This document shows, piece after piece, positions 1 through 9,393 of a stretch of DNA of 45,409 bases (positions are counted from its first letter, which is position 1; the number at the start of each line of letters is the position of its first letter). The notes beneath the pieces were generated by a model. The model made no database searches and was not told the DNA's origin. It saw only the letters and a program-made list of their open reading frames with translations. Source of the stretch: Prochlorococcus sp. AG-436-D21. Its GTDB lineage: Bacteria; Cyanobacteriota; Cyanobacteriia; PCC-6307; Cyanobiaceae. The DNA is taken from the NCBI GenBank assembly GCA_003212655.1, contig QCPF01000011.1:1-45409 (forward strand), read 5' to 3'. Both the position numbers and the translations under genes were made by a program.

Positions 1-2
1 TT

Positions 3-359
3 TCTAGCATTGGATCAACCTTGGAGGGTATTTCCCATAACATCAATGCAGATTTTGTTGCTGGAGAAATTGCTGCCGCAATAAATGCAGAAAAACTTAT
101 TCTCCTTACTGATACTCAAGGGATTTTAAAAGAAAAAGATAACAAAAATAGTCTTGTCGAAAAAACTAATCTCAAAGAGGCAAGAGATTTTATTGATAAA
201 AAAATTGTCACTGAAGGTATGATTCCAAAGACAGAATGCTGTATAAGAGCTTTAGCACAAGGAGTCAAAGCGGCTCACATAATTGATGGAAGAATAGAAC
301 ATTCATTACTTCTTGAGATTTTTACAAATTCCGGAATAGGTACAATGATAGTCGCCTAA
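3..359 (+). CDS. argB: Acetylglutamate kinase, C-terminal part (cut by window edge)
   Basis: This is the C-terminal third of N-acetylglutamate kinase, which phosphorylates N-acetylglutamate in the second step of arginine synthesis in the cytoplasm. The open frame runs in from the left edge (it reads SSIGSTLEG from base 3), so the true start lies outside the window; the TTG near base 21 is an internal Leu codon. Family signatures visible are [14 protein letters not shown], the strand [11 protein letters not shown], and the C-terminal motif [13 protein letters not shown], which is the conserved G-M-x-P-K region of the active site. The protein ends in GIGTMIVA, a normal argB ending. The next gene starts 3 bases after the stop, so the two are probably co-transcribed. 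I am confident of the family; only completeness is unknown. Confidence 0.95.
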   Translation, partial: SSIGSTLEGISHNINADFVAGEIAAAINAEKLILLTDTQGILKEKDNKNSLVEKTNLKEARDFIDKKIVTEGMIPKTECCIRALAQGVKAAHIIDGRIEHSLLLEIFTNSGIGTMIVA

Positions 360-362
360 CCC

Positions 363-1472
363 ATGAAAACTTATGAGCAAGTTTTAGAAACAGTAGAACT
401 TGCTTTAGCTAAAGGTGAATATCATTATTGTATTGAATTTCTTTTGCCCATAATCGAATCATTTCCTTTATCAAGCAAAGAGGGAGTTAATTTAAGAACA
501 ATCTTAATTACTGCTCTTTGTGGTATTAATAAAAAGGAGGAGGCTAAAAGTTTTTGTAAAGAACTTCTAAAATCTTACGATAATAAGACGAGAGAAAATG
601 CAAAATATTTAATGGAAGTTATAGACTCTCCTGACATTAAAAAGCCAGAAAATTGGAACGTACAGTTAGAAAGTGATCCATCACTCAATAAAATATCTCT
701 TAATTCACTGCGCAAAAAAAGAGAAGTATTGAAGAAAAGAAAATTTATTAATGTAACTGAGACACCAACCGGTGAAACAAAACCCTTTCAGAAAGGCTTT
801 TCACTTATAATTTTTTTAATACTATTATTATTAATTCCACTTTTAAGTGGCTGCGTTAAAATTGAGGATAATCTTGACCTTAGTGAACTTGATTCAATAA
901 CCAATAATTTAGTGATAGAGAGTAAATACATTAAGAAATTTCCTTGGCAATTAAAATTTGAAGATAAGATGAAAGGTATTTTTCCTGACGCAGAAATTGA
1001 ACAAGACGAATCAACCTTTTCTTTGAAACATAAAAATCTCAATTTAGAAGATACAAAGCAAGTTCTTAAAATCACCCAAAATACAGCTGGAGAGTTAGCG
1101 GGAGAATCAACAAATATAGAAATTTATACTACTCAAAAAAACTTCATTTTTTTTAAAAAATACTTTTACAGGTTTGATTTGGATCTAAATTCTATTCAAG
1201 GTATTGATAATTTAGAACTTATTTTCAAAATTATTCCCCCTAATAAAGCTATCCTTACCGATAAAAATAATTCAAATTTAGAAATCACAAAAAATCTAAT
1301 AATTTGGAATTTAAATCAAGGGCAGATCAATAGTCTGGAATTTTCTTTCTGGAGCCTCAACAAACTTTTGATTGGGATATCTTTTATTTTAATAATTATA
1401 ATATTGGCTTATTTATTAAGATTCTATAGATTTAAATTAGGTTCAGATTTACCTCAACTTCCATCAAAGTAA
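363..1472 (+). CDS. DUF3153-type membrane protein with N-terminal helical extension
   Basis: A 369-residue protein of unknown function that I recognise as the cyanobacterial DUF3153 type. Residues 1-130 look soluble, helical and TPR-like. A hydrophobic segment at about 146-162 ends in a lipobox-like LSGC with Cys164. A polar domain follows to about residue 330, then a second membrane helix at about 333-352 and a short basic tail. Related proteins, as I recall them, begin as lipoproteins near this LSGC, so the first 145 residues would be an added domain. A TTG near base 728 could be an alternative internal start, but the frame is open and well populated from the ATG, so I keep the long form. 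It follows argB by 3 bases. Its stop TAA touches the stop codon of priA on the other strand. Confidence 0.75.
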   Translation: MKTYEQVLETVELALAKGEYHYCIEFLLPIIESFPLSSKEGVNLRTILITALCGINKKEEAKSFCKELLKSYDNKTRENAKYLMEVIDSPDIKKPENWNVQLESDPSLNKISLNSLRKKREVLKKRKFINVTETPTGETKPFQKGFSLIIFLILLLLIPLLSGCVKIEDNLDLSELDSITNNLVIESKYIKKFPWQLKFEDKMKGIFPDAEIEQDESTFSLKHKNLNLEDTKQVLKITQNTAGELAGESTNIEIYTTQKNFIFFKKYFYRFDLDLNSIQGIDNLELIFKIIPPNKAILTDKNNSNLEITKNLIIWNLNQGQINSLEFSFWSLNKLLIGISFILIIIILAYLLRFYRFKLGSDLPQLPSK

Positions 1473-3749
1473 TTACAACTCTGATGGATTAACATCTATC
1501 GTTAAAAAAACATTTTTTGGAATAAGTTTCCATAATGTAGATCTATCAGGTAAAGGAATTTTTGTTCCTTCAGGACCATGTATTAATATCTGCCATCTAA
1601 ATTTTTTGCCGACTTTAGCAATTAAACTAGGAGCGGGACCAATTAATTTCCAGTTCTTTTTTTCACAAAAATTGAGAAGATATTTTGCTAATTTTATTGA
1701 AATTGACTCAGTTAACTCATAATTTTCACCTGATAATTTAAGAAGGCAAATCGTGCAAAATGGAAATAAATTAGAATCTTTTCTCAATTTCGAGTTTTCA
1801 CTTAAGAATCTCTGATAATCTCTTTTCTGAAGATATGAAATTACAGGGTGGTTAGGTTTATATGTTTGAAAAATTACTTTTCCTTTTTTTTGAGCCCTGC
1901 CTGCCCTACCAGCTAATTGCAAAAACAGTTGTAATGATTTTTCTTCTGCAGAAATATCTGGGCGATGAAGCAACCCATCTGCTGCAATAACTACTGAAAG
2001 AGTGATATTAGGGATGTCAATCCCTTTTGCCAACATTTGAGTTCCCACAAGAATATCAGCATCACCTTTAGAGAACTTTGCAAGGATATCTCTATGACCA
2101 TCTTTCCCTGAGGTTGTATCTCTATCAAAGCGAAGAACTCTTAAGTCAGGAAATTCTTCATTTAAAAACTCTATTACCCTTTGTGTACCTATCCCAAAAG
2201 GTTTAAAGGCAGTTGAATGACAATCTGGGCAACTATTGATCAATCTCGATTTATGATCACACCAATGACACCTTAACCATTTCTTCCCTTGTGAACCGAG
2301 ATGTACTGATAAAGGAACGTCGCAATTAGGGCAATTTATTAAATATCCACAATTTCTACAACTTAAAAACCCACTGTGCCCTCTCCTGGGGATCAAAATT
2401 ATTGCCTGCTCTTTTTTTAAGCGTAGTTGAGGAAGCAATTGTAATAATTCATTTGAGAAAATTTTCATATTTCCTTTCTTGAACTCATCTCGCATATCAA
2501 TAATTCTTATTTCAGGAACCTCATTACTAGATATCCTTTGAGTCATTCTTACCAATTTACAATTCTGTTCAAAAATACACTTTTTCCAAGTCTTCATTGA
2601 TGGGGTTGCACTCCCAAAAATTAACTTTGCAGAATTCTTTTTTACTATTTCAATAGCAATCTCTCTTGCGTCATAACAAGGCATTGGACTATCTTGTTTA
2701 TAAGAAACATCATGTTCTTCATCCATGATTATTAATCCTAGATTTTTCATTGGAAGAAAAACTGCGGACCTTGTTCCTATTACTATTAAAGGTTCATTAG
2801 CATGATTAATTTTCTTCCAAACCAAAGTCCTATGATTGGGAGAACAGTTACTATGATATTCGTAAACAACATTATTAAATCGCCTACTAAACCTATCAAT
2901 AAGTTGAGGAATTAGGCCGATTTCTGGGGCTAGTATCAAACAACTTTTTTTCCTAAGAAATTGATCTTCAACAATTCTCATATATACTTCTGTTTTACCT
3001 GAACCTGTTTCGCCCCATAGAAGTAAAACATCTCCTGGTTTCATTGTTTGAAATTCTTGAAATGCAATTTTTTGCTCATTTGTAAGATTTGGCTTTTTAG
3101 TTGCAATATGATCATTCAAAAAGGAATTTAATTTAGTACCTATATTTTTTTTTCTTTTAGATTTAACAAGGTAATTTTTACTGACCATTGAGTTAATTAA
3201 TTTATAATTAAAACCAGACTTAATTAATTCACTTTGCCAATTACCTTTTTCAGGCAAAGTATTCATTAAAAGAAATTCTTTTTTGGTTAATCCATTTTTC
3301 TTAATATCAAATTCTCCTTTAATTTCAATCCATATTTGATCTTTTAAACCTTTAGAAAAATTCTTGTATTTACCAATCCAGCCAGGAGGAAATGCAGTTT
3401 TAAACATTTTCAAATTACTAACCATATAAAAAGAGGCTAGGGACTCTATCAATTCTCTCCAAGAGGTATCAATTACTTTTTTTTCCAAAATACTTTCAAC
3501 AAACAAATATTTTATGCTTTTCCCTCCAGTAATATTTGCTTCATCATTATTGATTGTCGAAAAGTTTTTTTTTGAGATCACCAACCCATTCAATAATCTC
3601 CCTCTTAGTCTCACGCACACAATATCTCCAACTTCTGCCCCAAGATTATTTCCATCTAAATAGTAAAAGCTTTCATTACTACTACCTGTATCAAGCAAAA
3701 TTTCCAATTTGTAGGATATATTAAATAACTGATTACTTGCCGGCTTCAA
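1473..3749 (-). CDS. priA: Primosomal protein N' (replication-restart helicase PriA)
   Basis: PriA is a 3'-5' superfamily 2 DNA helicase that recognises stalled forks and reloads the replisome. The 758 residues show an N-terminal DNA-binding domain (about 1-200), a Walker A motif GETGSGKT at about 246-253, the DEEH box of motif II near residue 343, GSATPS (motif III), and a zinc-binding block with paired Cys motifs (CRNCGY, CPNC, CHWC, CPDC) between about 463 and 510. Helicase motifs V and VI (GTQMLAKGID, QLAGRAGRA) follow. Length is close to the roughly 730 residues of E. coli PriA. The start is a TTG at 3749; I see no ATG close to it. The gene is convergent with the DUF3153 gene and divergent from rpoD. 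Confidence 0.95.
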   Translation of the reverse strand: MKPASNQLFNISYKLEILLDTGSSNESFYYLDGNNLGAEVGDIVCVRLRGRLLNGLVISKKNFSTINNDEANITGGKSIKYLFVESILEKKVIDTSWRELIESLASFYMVSNLKMFKTAFPPGWIGKYKNFSKGLKDQIWIEIKGEFDIKKNGLTKKEFLLMNTLPEKGNWQSELIKSGFNYKLINSMVSKNYLVKSKRKKNIGTKLNSFLNDHIATKKPNLTNEQKIAFQEFQTMKPGDVLLLWGETGSGKTEVYMRIVEDQFLRKKSCLILAPEIGLIPQLIDRFSRRFNNVVYEYHSNCSPNHRTLVWKKINHANEPLIVIGTRSAVFLPMKNLGLIIMDEEHDVSYKQDSPMPCYDAREIAIEIVKKNSAKLIFGSATPSMKTWKKCIFEQNCKLVRMTQRISSNEVPEIRIIDMRDEFKKGNMKIFSNELLQLLPQLRLKKEQAIILIPRRGHSGFLSCRNCGYLINCPNCDVPLSVHLGSQGKKWLRCHWCDHKSRLINSCPDCHSTAFKPFGIGTQRVIEFLNEEFPDLRVLRFDRDTTSGKDGHRDILAKFSKGDADILVGTQMLAKGIDIPNITLSVVIAADGLLHRPDISAEEKSLQLFLQLAGRAGRAQKKGKVIFQTYKPNHPVISYLQKRDYQRFLSENSKLRKDSNLFPFCTICLLKLSGENYELTESISIKLAKYLLNFCEKKNWKLIGPAPSLIAKVGKKFRWQILIHGPEGTKIPLPDRSTLWKLIPKNVFLTIDVNPSEL

Positions 3750-4071
3750 AACTTTTTCTTAGTATTGGATTGTTGAACATTCCACAAAGTGTTTTTTGCA
3801 CATTGTAAGTATCCTGCTCTTAAGGGAGACATGAAGCTTTGATCATTAACTGAAAATTCAAAAATGATCTGCCTGTCTGAGAAATCCCAAGACTTTTTAC
3901 TTTAGGTAATCTATAGCACTATTTAAATTTTTCAACAAATTAGAAAACTTTTCTTATTCTCATTTTGTGAAAAAGTTTTTTAAAAATTAAGGGGAACTTT
4001 ACTACTAAATGTTCAAATTAGCCCTAAATAAAATTTTAACTAGTTAAATTCACCGTAGAAAGGAGTCTATT
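3750..4071. other. 322-base priA/rpoD divergent intergenic region
   Basis: This is the only gene-free stretch over 300 bases. It must carry the promoters of priA (leftward) and rpoD (rightward). I see no credible coding frame. One hairpin-like inverted repeat is present: AAAACTTTT at 3944-3952 and its complement at 3971-3979, followed by T residues. It could be the terminator of a short transcript or part of a structured rpoD leader. The Shine-Dalgarno sequence of rpoD lies at the right end. No clear sigma-70 promoter pair stands out. Confidence 0.5.
4061..4065 (+). promoter_or_regulatory. Shine-Dalgarno sequence of rpoD
   Basis: AGGAG lies six bases before the ATG at 4072, within GAAAGGAG. 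It is one of the few strong ribosome-binding sites in this window, where most genes have weak ones. It supports the chosen rpoD start. Confidence 0.75.
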
Positions 4072-5250
4072 ATGTGTCCAGTAGCAGCAGAATCAAAGAA
4101 TTCCAAGCCTAGTTCAAAAAAAAAGATTAATAAAAAAATTAATACAAATTTAGAAACAGTAGTTGAAGAAGACTTAAATAAAAATAGTCAAAATTTTCAG
4201 AATTCTTCTGAGTTAAACGAAAGCAGTATTGAAAATAATAATGAATATAGTGATTCTGAAGAAGATAAAGGGCTTGGAAATATAAAGCTTGGCCCAAAAG
4301 GTATCTACACTGAAGATTCAATAAGAGTTTATCTCCAAGAAATTGGAAGAATTAGACTTTTAAGACCAGATGAAGAAATTGAACTTGCAAGAAAAATTGC
4401 TGACTTACTCCAATTAGAAGAACTGGCAACTCAATATGAGTCAGAAAAAGGCCATTTCCCATCGGTTAGAGAATGGGCTGAGTTAATAGATATGCCTCTT
4501 TCCAAATTTAGAAGAAGACTTCTTTTAGGGAGGAGAGCTAAAGAAAAAATGGTTCAATCAAATTTAAGATTAGTTGTTTCCATTGCTAAAAAATACATGA
4601 ATAGAGGTTTGTCATTTCAAGATTTAATCCAAGAAGGAAGTTTGGGTTTAATTAGGGCAGCGGAAAAATTTGACCATGAAAAAGGTTATAAGTTCTCTAC
4701 ATACGCAACTTGGTGGATTCGCCAAGCCATTACTAGAGCAATTGCAGATCAGAGTAGAACTATTAGACTGCCAGTTCACTTATACGAGACAATATCCAGA
4801 ATCAAAAAAACCACAAAAGTTCTTAGTCAAGAATTTGGCAGAAAACCTAGTGAAGAAGAAATCGCTGAGAGCATGGAAATGACAATCGAAAAATTAAGAT
4901 TTATAGCTAAAAGTGCACAACTTCCTATTTCTTTAGAAACTCCAATAGGAAAAGAAGAAGACTCAAGACTTGGAGACTTCATAGAGGCTGATATAGAAAA
5001 TCCAGAACAAGATGTTTCTAAAACTTTATTAAGAGAAGATTTAGAAGGAGTTTTAGCAACTCTAAGTCCAAGAGAAAGAGATGTTCTCAGATTGAGATAT
5101 GGAATTGATGATGGAAGAATGAAAACTCTTGAAGAAATTGGCCAGATTTTTGATGTGACTAGAGAAAGAATTAGACAAATAGAGGCAAAAGCCTTAAGAA
5201 AACTTAGACATCCAAATCGAAATGGGGTTTTAAAAGAATATATAAAATAA
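4072..5250 (+). CDS. rpoD: RNA polymerase principal sigma factor (SigA/RpoD)
   Basis: A 392-residue group 1 sigma-70 factor that directs RNA polymerase to housekeeping promoters. The first 75 residues are low-complexity, Lys/Asn/Glu-rich and probably disordered, which replaces the long region 1.1 of E. coli. Region 1.2 begins at [12 protein letters not shown]. Region 2 contains [29 protein letters not shown] and the promoter-melting [14 protein letters not shown]. Region 3 follows, and region 4 ends the protein with [18 protein letters not shown], the helix-turn-helix that reads the -35 box. The full set of regions and the [11 protein letters not shown] signature favour the principal sigma over the shorter group 2 paralogues of cyanobacteria. 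A strong AGGAG six bases upstream fixes the start. hemC follows on the same strand after 97 bases. Confidence 0.93.
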   Translation: MCPVAAESKNSKPSSKKKINKKINTNLETVVEEDLNKNSQNFQNSSELNESSIENNNEYSDSEEDKGLGNIKLGPKGIYTEDSIRVYLQEIGRIRLLRPDEEIELARKIADLLQLEELATQYESEKGHFPSVREWAELIDMPLSKFRRRLLLGRRAKEKMVQSNLRLVVSIAKKYMNRGLSFQDLIQEGSLGLIRAAEKFDHEKGYKFSTYATWWIRQAITRAIADQSRTIRLPVHLYETISRIKKTTKVLSQEFGRKPSEEEIAESMEMTIEKLRFIAKSAQLPISLETPIGKEEDSRLGDFIEADIENPEQDVSKTLLREDLEGVLATLSPRERDVLRLRYGIDDGRMKTLEEIGQIFDVTRERIRQIEAKALRKLRHPNRNGVLKEYIK

Positions 5251-5347
5251 AAAAAGTTAAGTATAATATTCAGCTTTAGAAACTTGCAAAAGAATAGCTT
5301 AAAATAGATTCGACTTTATTTTTAATTCAAACTCAAAATAATATTTA

Positions 5348-6304
5348 ATGACTAATTTTAAGCTGAAAATAGCTAGTAGAAGAAGTAAGCTAGCAATGGT
5401 TCAAACTTTATGGGTTAAAGATCAACTAGAAAAGAATATTCCCAATCTAGAGGTATCTATAGAAGCTATGGCAACTCAGGGTGACAAAATACTTGATGTA
5501 GCCTTAGCAAAAATAGGCGACAAAGGCTTATTTACAAAAGAACTTGAAGCACAAATGCTCTTAGGCGTTGCAGATATAGCAGTACATTCTCTGAAAGATT
5601 TACCAACCAATTTGCCTAGTGGCCTTAAATTAGGATGCATCACAAAAAGAGAGGATCCTGCAGATGCTTTAGTAGTAAGCAAGAAAAATAACTGTTATAA
5701 ACTAGAAACCTTACCTGAGGGTTCCATTGTCGGAACAAGCTCCTTAAGAAGACTTGCACAATTAAGAAATAAGTACCCACATCTTGTTTTCAAAGATATC
5801 AGGGGAAATGTTATTACAAGAATTGAAAAATTAGATGCTGGAGAATTTGATTGTATAATTCTTGCGGCCGCAGGTTTAAAGAGATTAGGCTTTGAATCAA
5901 GAATTCACCAGATTATACCAAGTGAAATTTCCCTACATGCCGTTGGCCAAGGAGCTTTAGGAATTGAATGTAAATCTGATGATAAAAAAGTTTTAGAAAT
6001 TATTAATGTCTTAGAAGATAAACCAACTAGTCAAAGATGTCTAGCAGAAAGGGCTTTTTTAAGAGAGCTTGAAGGTGGATGCCAAGTTCCAATAGGTGTT
6101 AATAGTAATGTTGATAATGGACAACTTTGCCTTACTGGCATGGTAGCCTCTCTTGATGGGAAAAAGCTTATAAAAGATAAAGTTATTGGCAATCTTAATG
6201 ACCCTGAACTGGTAGGCATAGAACTGGCAAAGAGACTAAAGTTCCAAGGTGCCGACAAAATTCTCAGTGAAATATTTGAAGAATTTAGAGAAAACAAAAA
6301 TTAG
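5348..6304 (+). CDS. hemC: Porphobilinogen deaminase (hydroxymethylbilane synthase)
   Basis: HemC joins four porphobilinogen molecules into hydroxymethylbilane, on the route to haem, chlorophyll and corrinoids. The 318 residues match the usual length of about 310. Domain 1 starts with [14 protein letters not shown], a version of the conserved substrate-binding RxSxLA motif. The catalytic Asp region is visible in AVHSLKDLP, and GTSSLRR and DIRGNV form the next conserved blocks. The cofactor attachment cysteine is Cys245 in [10 protein letters not shown]. The gene is downstream of rpoD in the same direction. Its TAG stop abuts the stop of ppa on the other strand. With hemL about 10 kb away it is part of chlorophyll precursor supply. 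Confidence 0.97.
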   Translation: MTNFKLKIASRRSKLAMVQTLWVKDQLEKNIPNLEVSIEAMATQGDKILDVALAKIGDKGLFTKELEAQMLLGVADIAVHSLKDLPTNLPSGLKLGCITKREDPADALVVSKKNNCYKLETLPEGSIVGTSSLRRLAQLRNKYPHLVFKDIRGNVITRIEKLDAGEFDCIILAAAGLKRLGFESRIHQIIPSEISLHAVGQGALGIECKSDDKKVLEIINVLEDKPTSQRCLAERAFLRELEGGCQVPIGVNSNVDNGQLCLTGMVASLDGKKLIKDKVIGNLNDPELVGIELAKRLKFQGADKILSEIFEEFRENKN

Positions 6305-6892
6305 TTAATTTACTAATTTTGGATCAATTTCTTTTTTGTATCTCTCTTCACAATCTTTAATCACTTTAACAGCTTCTTTTATCCCAAAAAAACCATTTAC
6401 AGTACATGTTCCAGGTTTTTTTAGATCTTTGTAGTGCTCCCAATAATACTTTGTTTCTTTTAACCAATGTTCTCCAAGGTCTTCATAATTAGAGATATGA
6501 TCCATTCTTTTATCATCTGCGAGAACCGCTATTACCTTATCATCAACCTCTCCACCATCATCAAATTTCATCACCCCAATAATCCTTGCCTCCACAATAG
6601 ATCCAGGTATCAATGGCTCAGTTACACCAACAATTTCCACATCAAGTGGATCTCCATCTTCATCCCATGTCCTTGGTATACATCCATAAGCAAAAGGATA
6701 AGCAAGTGAAGAATAACCTACTCTATCAAGTTTAAGGTGACCCGTTTCTGTAATTAATTCATATTTATTTATGGTATTAGAGTTCAATTCAACAATAGTA
6801 TTTATTATTGTATTTGAGCTATCAGTGAAAGCGTTTAGTATGTGCAATAAATTTGGAGTAACCCTGCTTGGGGGTTGATTAAGGTTTGCCAT
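6305..6892 (-). CDS. ppa: Soluble inorganic pyrophosphatase (family I)
   Basis: Hydrolyses pyrophosphate to two phosphates, pulling biosynthetic reactions forward in the cytoplasm. The metal-binding signature DEDGDPLDVEIVG is complete. Other family features are KYELITETGHLKLDR, YPFAYGCIPRTW and VIAVLADDKRM. The protein has 195 residues from the ATG at 6892, slightly longer than the roughly 175 of E. coli because of an N-terminal extension. A TTG directly before the ATG is not needed. The gene is convergent with hemC, with the two stop codons touching. The carboxypeptidase gene lies upstream on the same strand, 63 bases away. Confidence 0.95.
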   Translation of the reverse strand: MANLNQPPSRVTPNLLHILNAFTDSSNTIINTIVELNSNTINKYELITETGHLKLDRVGYSSLAYPFAYGCIPRTWDEDGDPLDVEIVGVTEPLIPGSIVEARIIGVMKFDDGGEVDDKVIAVLADDKRMDHISNYEDLGEHWLKETKYYWEHYKDLKKPGTCTVNGFFGIKEAVKVIKDCEERYKKEIDPKLVN

Positions 6893-6955
6893 CAAGAAAT
6901 AATTTTTATTTATCTTACATCCTCACACTCAACCAAATTCTTTAAAAGTAATGTT

Positions 6956-8461
6956 TCAGCAAAAATCATTTATTTTAGACTTTAAATGATTAATAAAATA
7001 GTTTGGTGATAATTCTTCGTTAGTGACCGTTCTTATCAATTCCATAGAATTAACTGATCTACCATATTTATGAACATTTTTTCTTAACCAAAATATGATT
7101 TTCTGATATTCACCTCTTTGGATTAAATCATCTATCAAACCAATGTCTCTTTCCATTTGAGAAGATATTTGCGCACTTATAAGATGACCTAACAAATATG
7201 AAGGGAAATATCCAAATGCGCCTTCACTCCAATGAACATCTTGAAGACAACCCTCTGCATCATTAGATGGTTTTATTCCTAAAAGTTCGCCATATCTTTT
7301 ATTCCATTCCTCTGGAATATCTTCAGCAGGCAACCCTCCCTCAATTAAATCTATTTCAAGTTCGGTTCTAACCAGAATGTGTAAACCATAGGTCAATTCA
7401 TCTGCCTCAACCCTATTTAATCCTGCTTCCAAATGATTAATAGATTTCCAAAGTTCAAAATAATTATTTAATGTACATCCAGCTGAAACAAATTTTTTAA
7501 AAAATCTTTTAGAAAAAGATTTGGATTTAACTATTCTATTTTCCCAAAATAATGATTGACTTTCATGTATACCCATAGAAGTTGCTTGACCTAAAGGCCA
7601 AGCAAACCACTGATGACTTTGTGATGGCAGACCTTGCTCATAAATTGAATGTCCCCACTCATGTGCAGTTGCTAAAAAACTTGATAATGGTTCACCTTCA
7701 ACGATTCTTGTCGTAATCCTATAATCATTAGGTCCTAATGTAATCGAAAAAGGATGAGGAGATTTTCCAACAACAACTAGATCTTTATCTCTCCCAAACT
7801 CATCAAGTAATTTGGAACATAAATTATGTTGAGATTCTGGACTTAAATCCCAGTGATATTTCTTTGACTTATTAATTCCTCTAATCAATTCTGGCAGAAC
7901 GTCTCTCAAAGGCTGAAACATTTTATTCAGCCACTTTAAAGTTAATTCAGGCTCAAAGGGTTGGGCTAAAGTCTCCCATGGTGAATATTGATCTGATATT
8001 TGCTTGGCCTCTTCAATCCGTAATTTGACTAGTTCTTCAAAGAATGGGAGAAAAACTTTAAAATCTGATTTTTTCTTAGCTTCTTGCCAACTTTCATATC
8101 CTTTAGATTTTGCCTTTGCTAAAGACTCAACTAATTTTGGATCTAAATTTTTCGCTCTATTAAATTCCTTGATTAAAATATCAATGTTTCTTTCTTTACC
8201 TTGAATAAAGAGTTGATTATTGGAATTTTTTTCAGTATTAAATAATTCATTTTTAGCGGATTGTATTAAATCAGAAAACTCTTCTGAAGAATTTCTGCTA
8301 TGCAAGATTTTTGCAATATAGGTAAGTTGTTCAGACCTCCATGAGGCTCCTTTCTTGGGCATTCCCGTATTCTGATCCCAATAAAGTGTATTTTGGATTG
8401 AACCTAATATTTGAGTTTCTTTAAGATAAGCCCCCAGCTTATTCCATTGAATTTCGGCCAA
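6956..8461 (-). CDS. Thermostable carboxypeptidase 1 (Taq type, peptidase family M32)
   Basis: A zinc metallocarboxypeptidase of family M32, which removes C-terminal residues from peptides and probably serves cytoplasmic peptide turnover. The 501 residues match the family length. The zinc and catalytic motif HEWGH is at 267-271, and the third ligand is expected at Glu300 in IHESQSLFWEN. Other family signatures are the DYRITTR block before the active site and FGYFPSYLLG near the C-terminus. The start is TTG at 8461 (reads MAEIQW); no ATG is available before residue 34, which would delete conserved N-terminal helices. The gene is divergent from the YjbQ gene, across about 108 bases. Confidence 0.93.
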   Translation of the reverse strand: MAEIQWNKLGAYLKETQILGSIQNTLYWDQNTGMPKKGASWRSEQLTYIAKILHSRNSSEEFSDLIQSAKNELFNTEKNSNNQLFIQGKERNIDILIKEFNRAKNLDPKLVESLAKAKSKGYESWQEAKKKSDFKVFLPFFEELVKLRIEEAKQISDQYSPWETLAQPFEPELTLKWLNKMFQPLRDVLPELIRGINKSKKYHWDLSPESQHNLCSKLLDEFGRDKDLVVVGKSPHPFSITLGPNDYRITTRIVEGEPLSSFLATAHEWGHSIYEQGLPSQSHQWFAWPLGQATSMGIHESQSLFWENRIVKSKSFSKRFFKKFVSAGCTLNNYFELWKSINHLEAGLNRVEADELTYGLHILVRTELEIDLIEGGLPAEDIPEEWNKRYGELLGIKPSNDAEGCLQDVHWSEGAFGYFPSYLLGHLISAQISSQMERDIGLIDDLIQRGEYQKIIFWLRKNVHKYGRSVNSMELIRTVTNEELSPNYFINHLKSKINDFC

Positions 8462-8569
8462 AATTTACATATAAATTAAATTTATCTTAAGATATAAGAC
8501 TTGATTTTTGCATGAAACATACATTGTTTAGCCATAATAGGATATTAATTAATTGAGTTTCTAACTAAT

Positions 8570-9055
8570 ATGGAACAAACATTTTCGAAATTAGAATTTA
8601 CAACTAATGGTGAGGGTTTTATTGATATAACAAATGAATTAAATTTATTTATTAAAAAAAATAATTTTGATTCAGGAATTTTAAATTTAACTTCACTCCA
8701 TACCAGTTGTAGCTTAACTATTAATGAGAATGCTGATCCAAACGTACTAAAAGACTTAAAAAAATATATACAATCTATAGTCCCAAATAATTCCTACTTA
8801 ACTTTATCAAAAAATAGAGAAGAAATTTCTTATAAACATTATCAAGAAGGGGCTGACGATATGCCGGCACATATTAAGACATCCTTAACTAACACTTGTT
8901 TATCTTTGAGTTTTCAGGACACTAATATTATGCTTGGCACATGGCAAGCAGTGTATTTATGGGAGCATAGATTTGATCAAAAAGAAAGGGTTTTAAATGT
9001 ACATATAATTGGTGAGAAAAGGCAAAATATTTATAATGTAATTAATAAAAACTAA
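8570..9055 (+). CDS. YjbQ / UPF0047 family protein
   Basis: A 161-residue member of the UPF0047 (YjbQ) family, small beta-rich proteins. Some members show weak thiamin phosphate synthase activity, so many databases call them secondary thiamine-phosphate synthases; the physiological role is unsettled. Family hallmarks are LTSLHTSCSLTINENADP, the HYQEGADDMPAHIKTSL block with conserved His and Asp residues, and GTWQAVYLWEHR near the C-terminus. It starts a same-strand run with the pterin dehydratase (13 bases on), the COG0523 GTPase and the iron-type permease. Confidence 0.9.
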   Translation: MEQTFSKLEFTTNGEGFIDITNELNLFIKKNNFDSGILNLTSLHTSCSLTINENADPNVLKDLKKYIQSIVPNNSYLTLSKNREEISYKHYQEGADDMPAHIKTSLTNTCLSLSFQDTNIMLGTWQAVYLWEHRFDQKERVLNVHIIGEKRQNIYNVINKN

Positions 9056-9068
9056 TATTAATCATTTA

Positions 9069-9359
9069 ATGAAACCTTACCTTTTGAAAGATGAAGAATT
9101 GAAGGAATTATTTGTCAAAATCCCAGGCTGGGAAATTAACAATGAACAAATCCAGAGAGAATTTAAATTTTTTAATTTTATTGAAGCCTTCTCATTTATG
9201 ACTAAAATTGCTTTAATCTGCGAAAAATATAATCATCATCCTAACTGGGAAAACGTTTATTCAAAAGTAATAATTAGGTTAAGTACCCATGATTTGGGAG
9301 GCATAACAAATCTAGATCAAACACTCGCTTCAGAAATAAATAAAGTTTTCGATAAATAA
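9069..9359 (+). CDS. Pterin-4a-carbinolamine dehydratase (PhhB/DCoH family)
   Basis: A 96-residue protein of the PCD/DCoH family, which dehydrates 4a-hydroxytetrahydropterin. The family signature [E/D]KYNHHPNW is present (CEKYNHHPNWENVYSKV), with the catalytic His pair, followed by RLSTHDLGGIT. Length matches the roughly 100-residue family. No aromatic amino acid hydroxylase gene is seen nearby. In other bacteria, family members without a hydroxylase partner have been linked to pterin recycling for molybdopterin or folate. It lies between the YjbQ gene and a COG0523 GTPase. That arrangement suggests a link between metal supply and pterin metabolism, but this is inference. Confidence 0.92.
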   Translation: MKPYLLKDEELKELFVKIPGWEINNEQIQREFKFFNFIEAFSFMTKIALICEKYNHHPNWENVYSKVIIRLSTHDLGGITNLDQTLASEINKVFDK

Positions 9360-9393
9360 AATCTTAATTAATTCATTTAGAAAATTCTTGAAA

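Noticed and set aside
4670..4882. Alternative reading frame inside rpoD
   Set aside because: It lies wholly inside the conserved sigma regions 2 and 3 and has no family features.
8483..8494. Palindrome TATCTTAAGATA between the carboxypeptidase and YjbQ genes
   Set aside because: Perfect over 12 bases but made mostly of A and T, so such palindromes are expected by chance in this sequence. No flanking promoter boxes support it.
8462..9393. Zur-type zinc box upstream of the YjbQ gene or the COG0523 gene
   Set aside because: I looked for a TGATAAT-type inverted repeat in the gaps before these genes and saw none.
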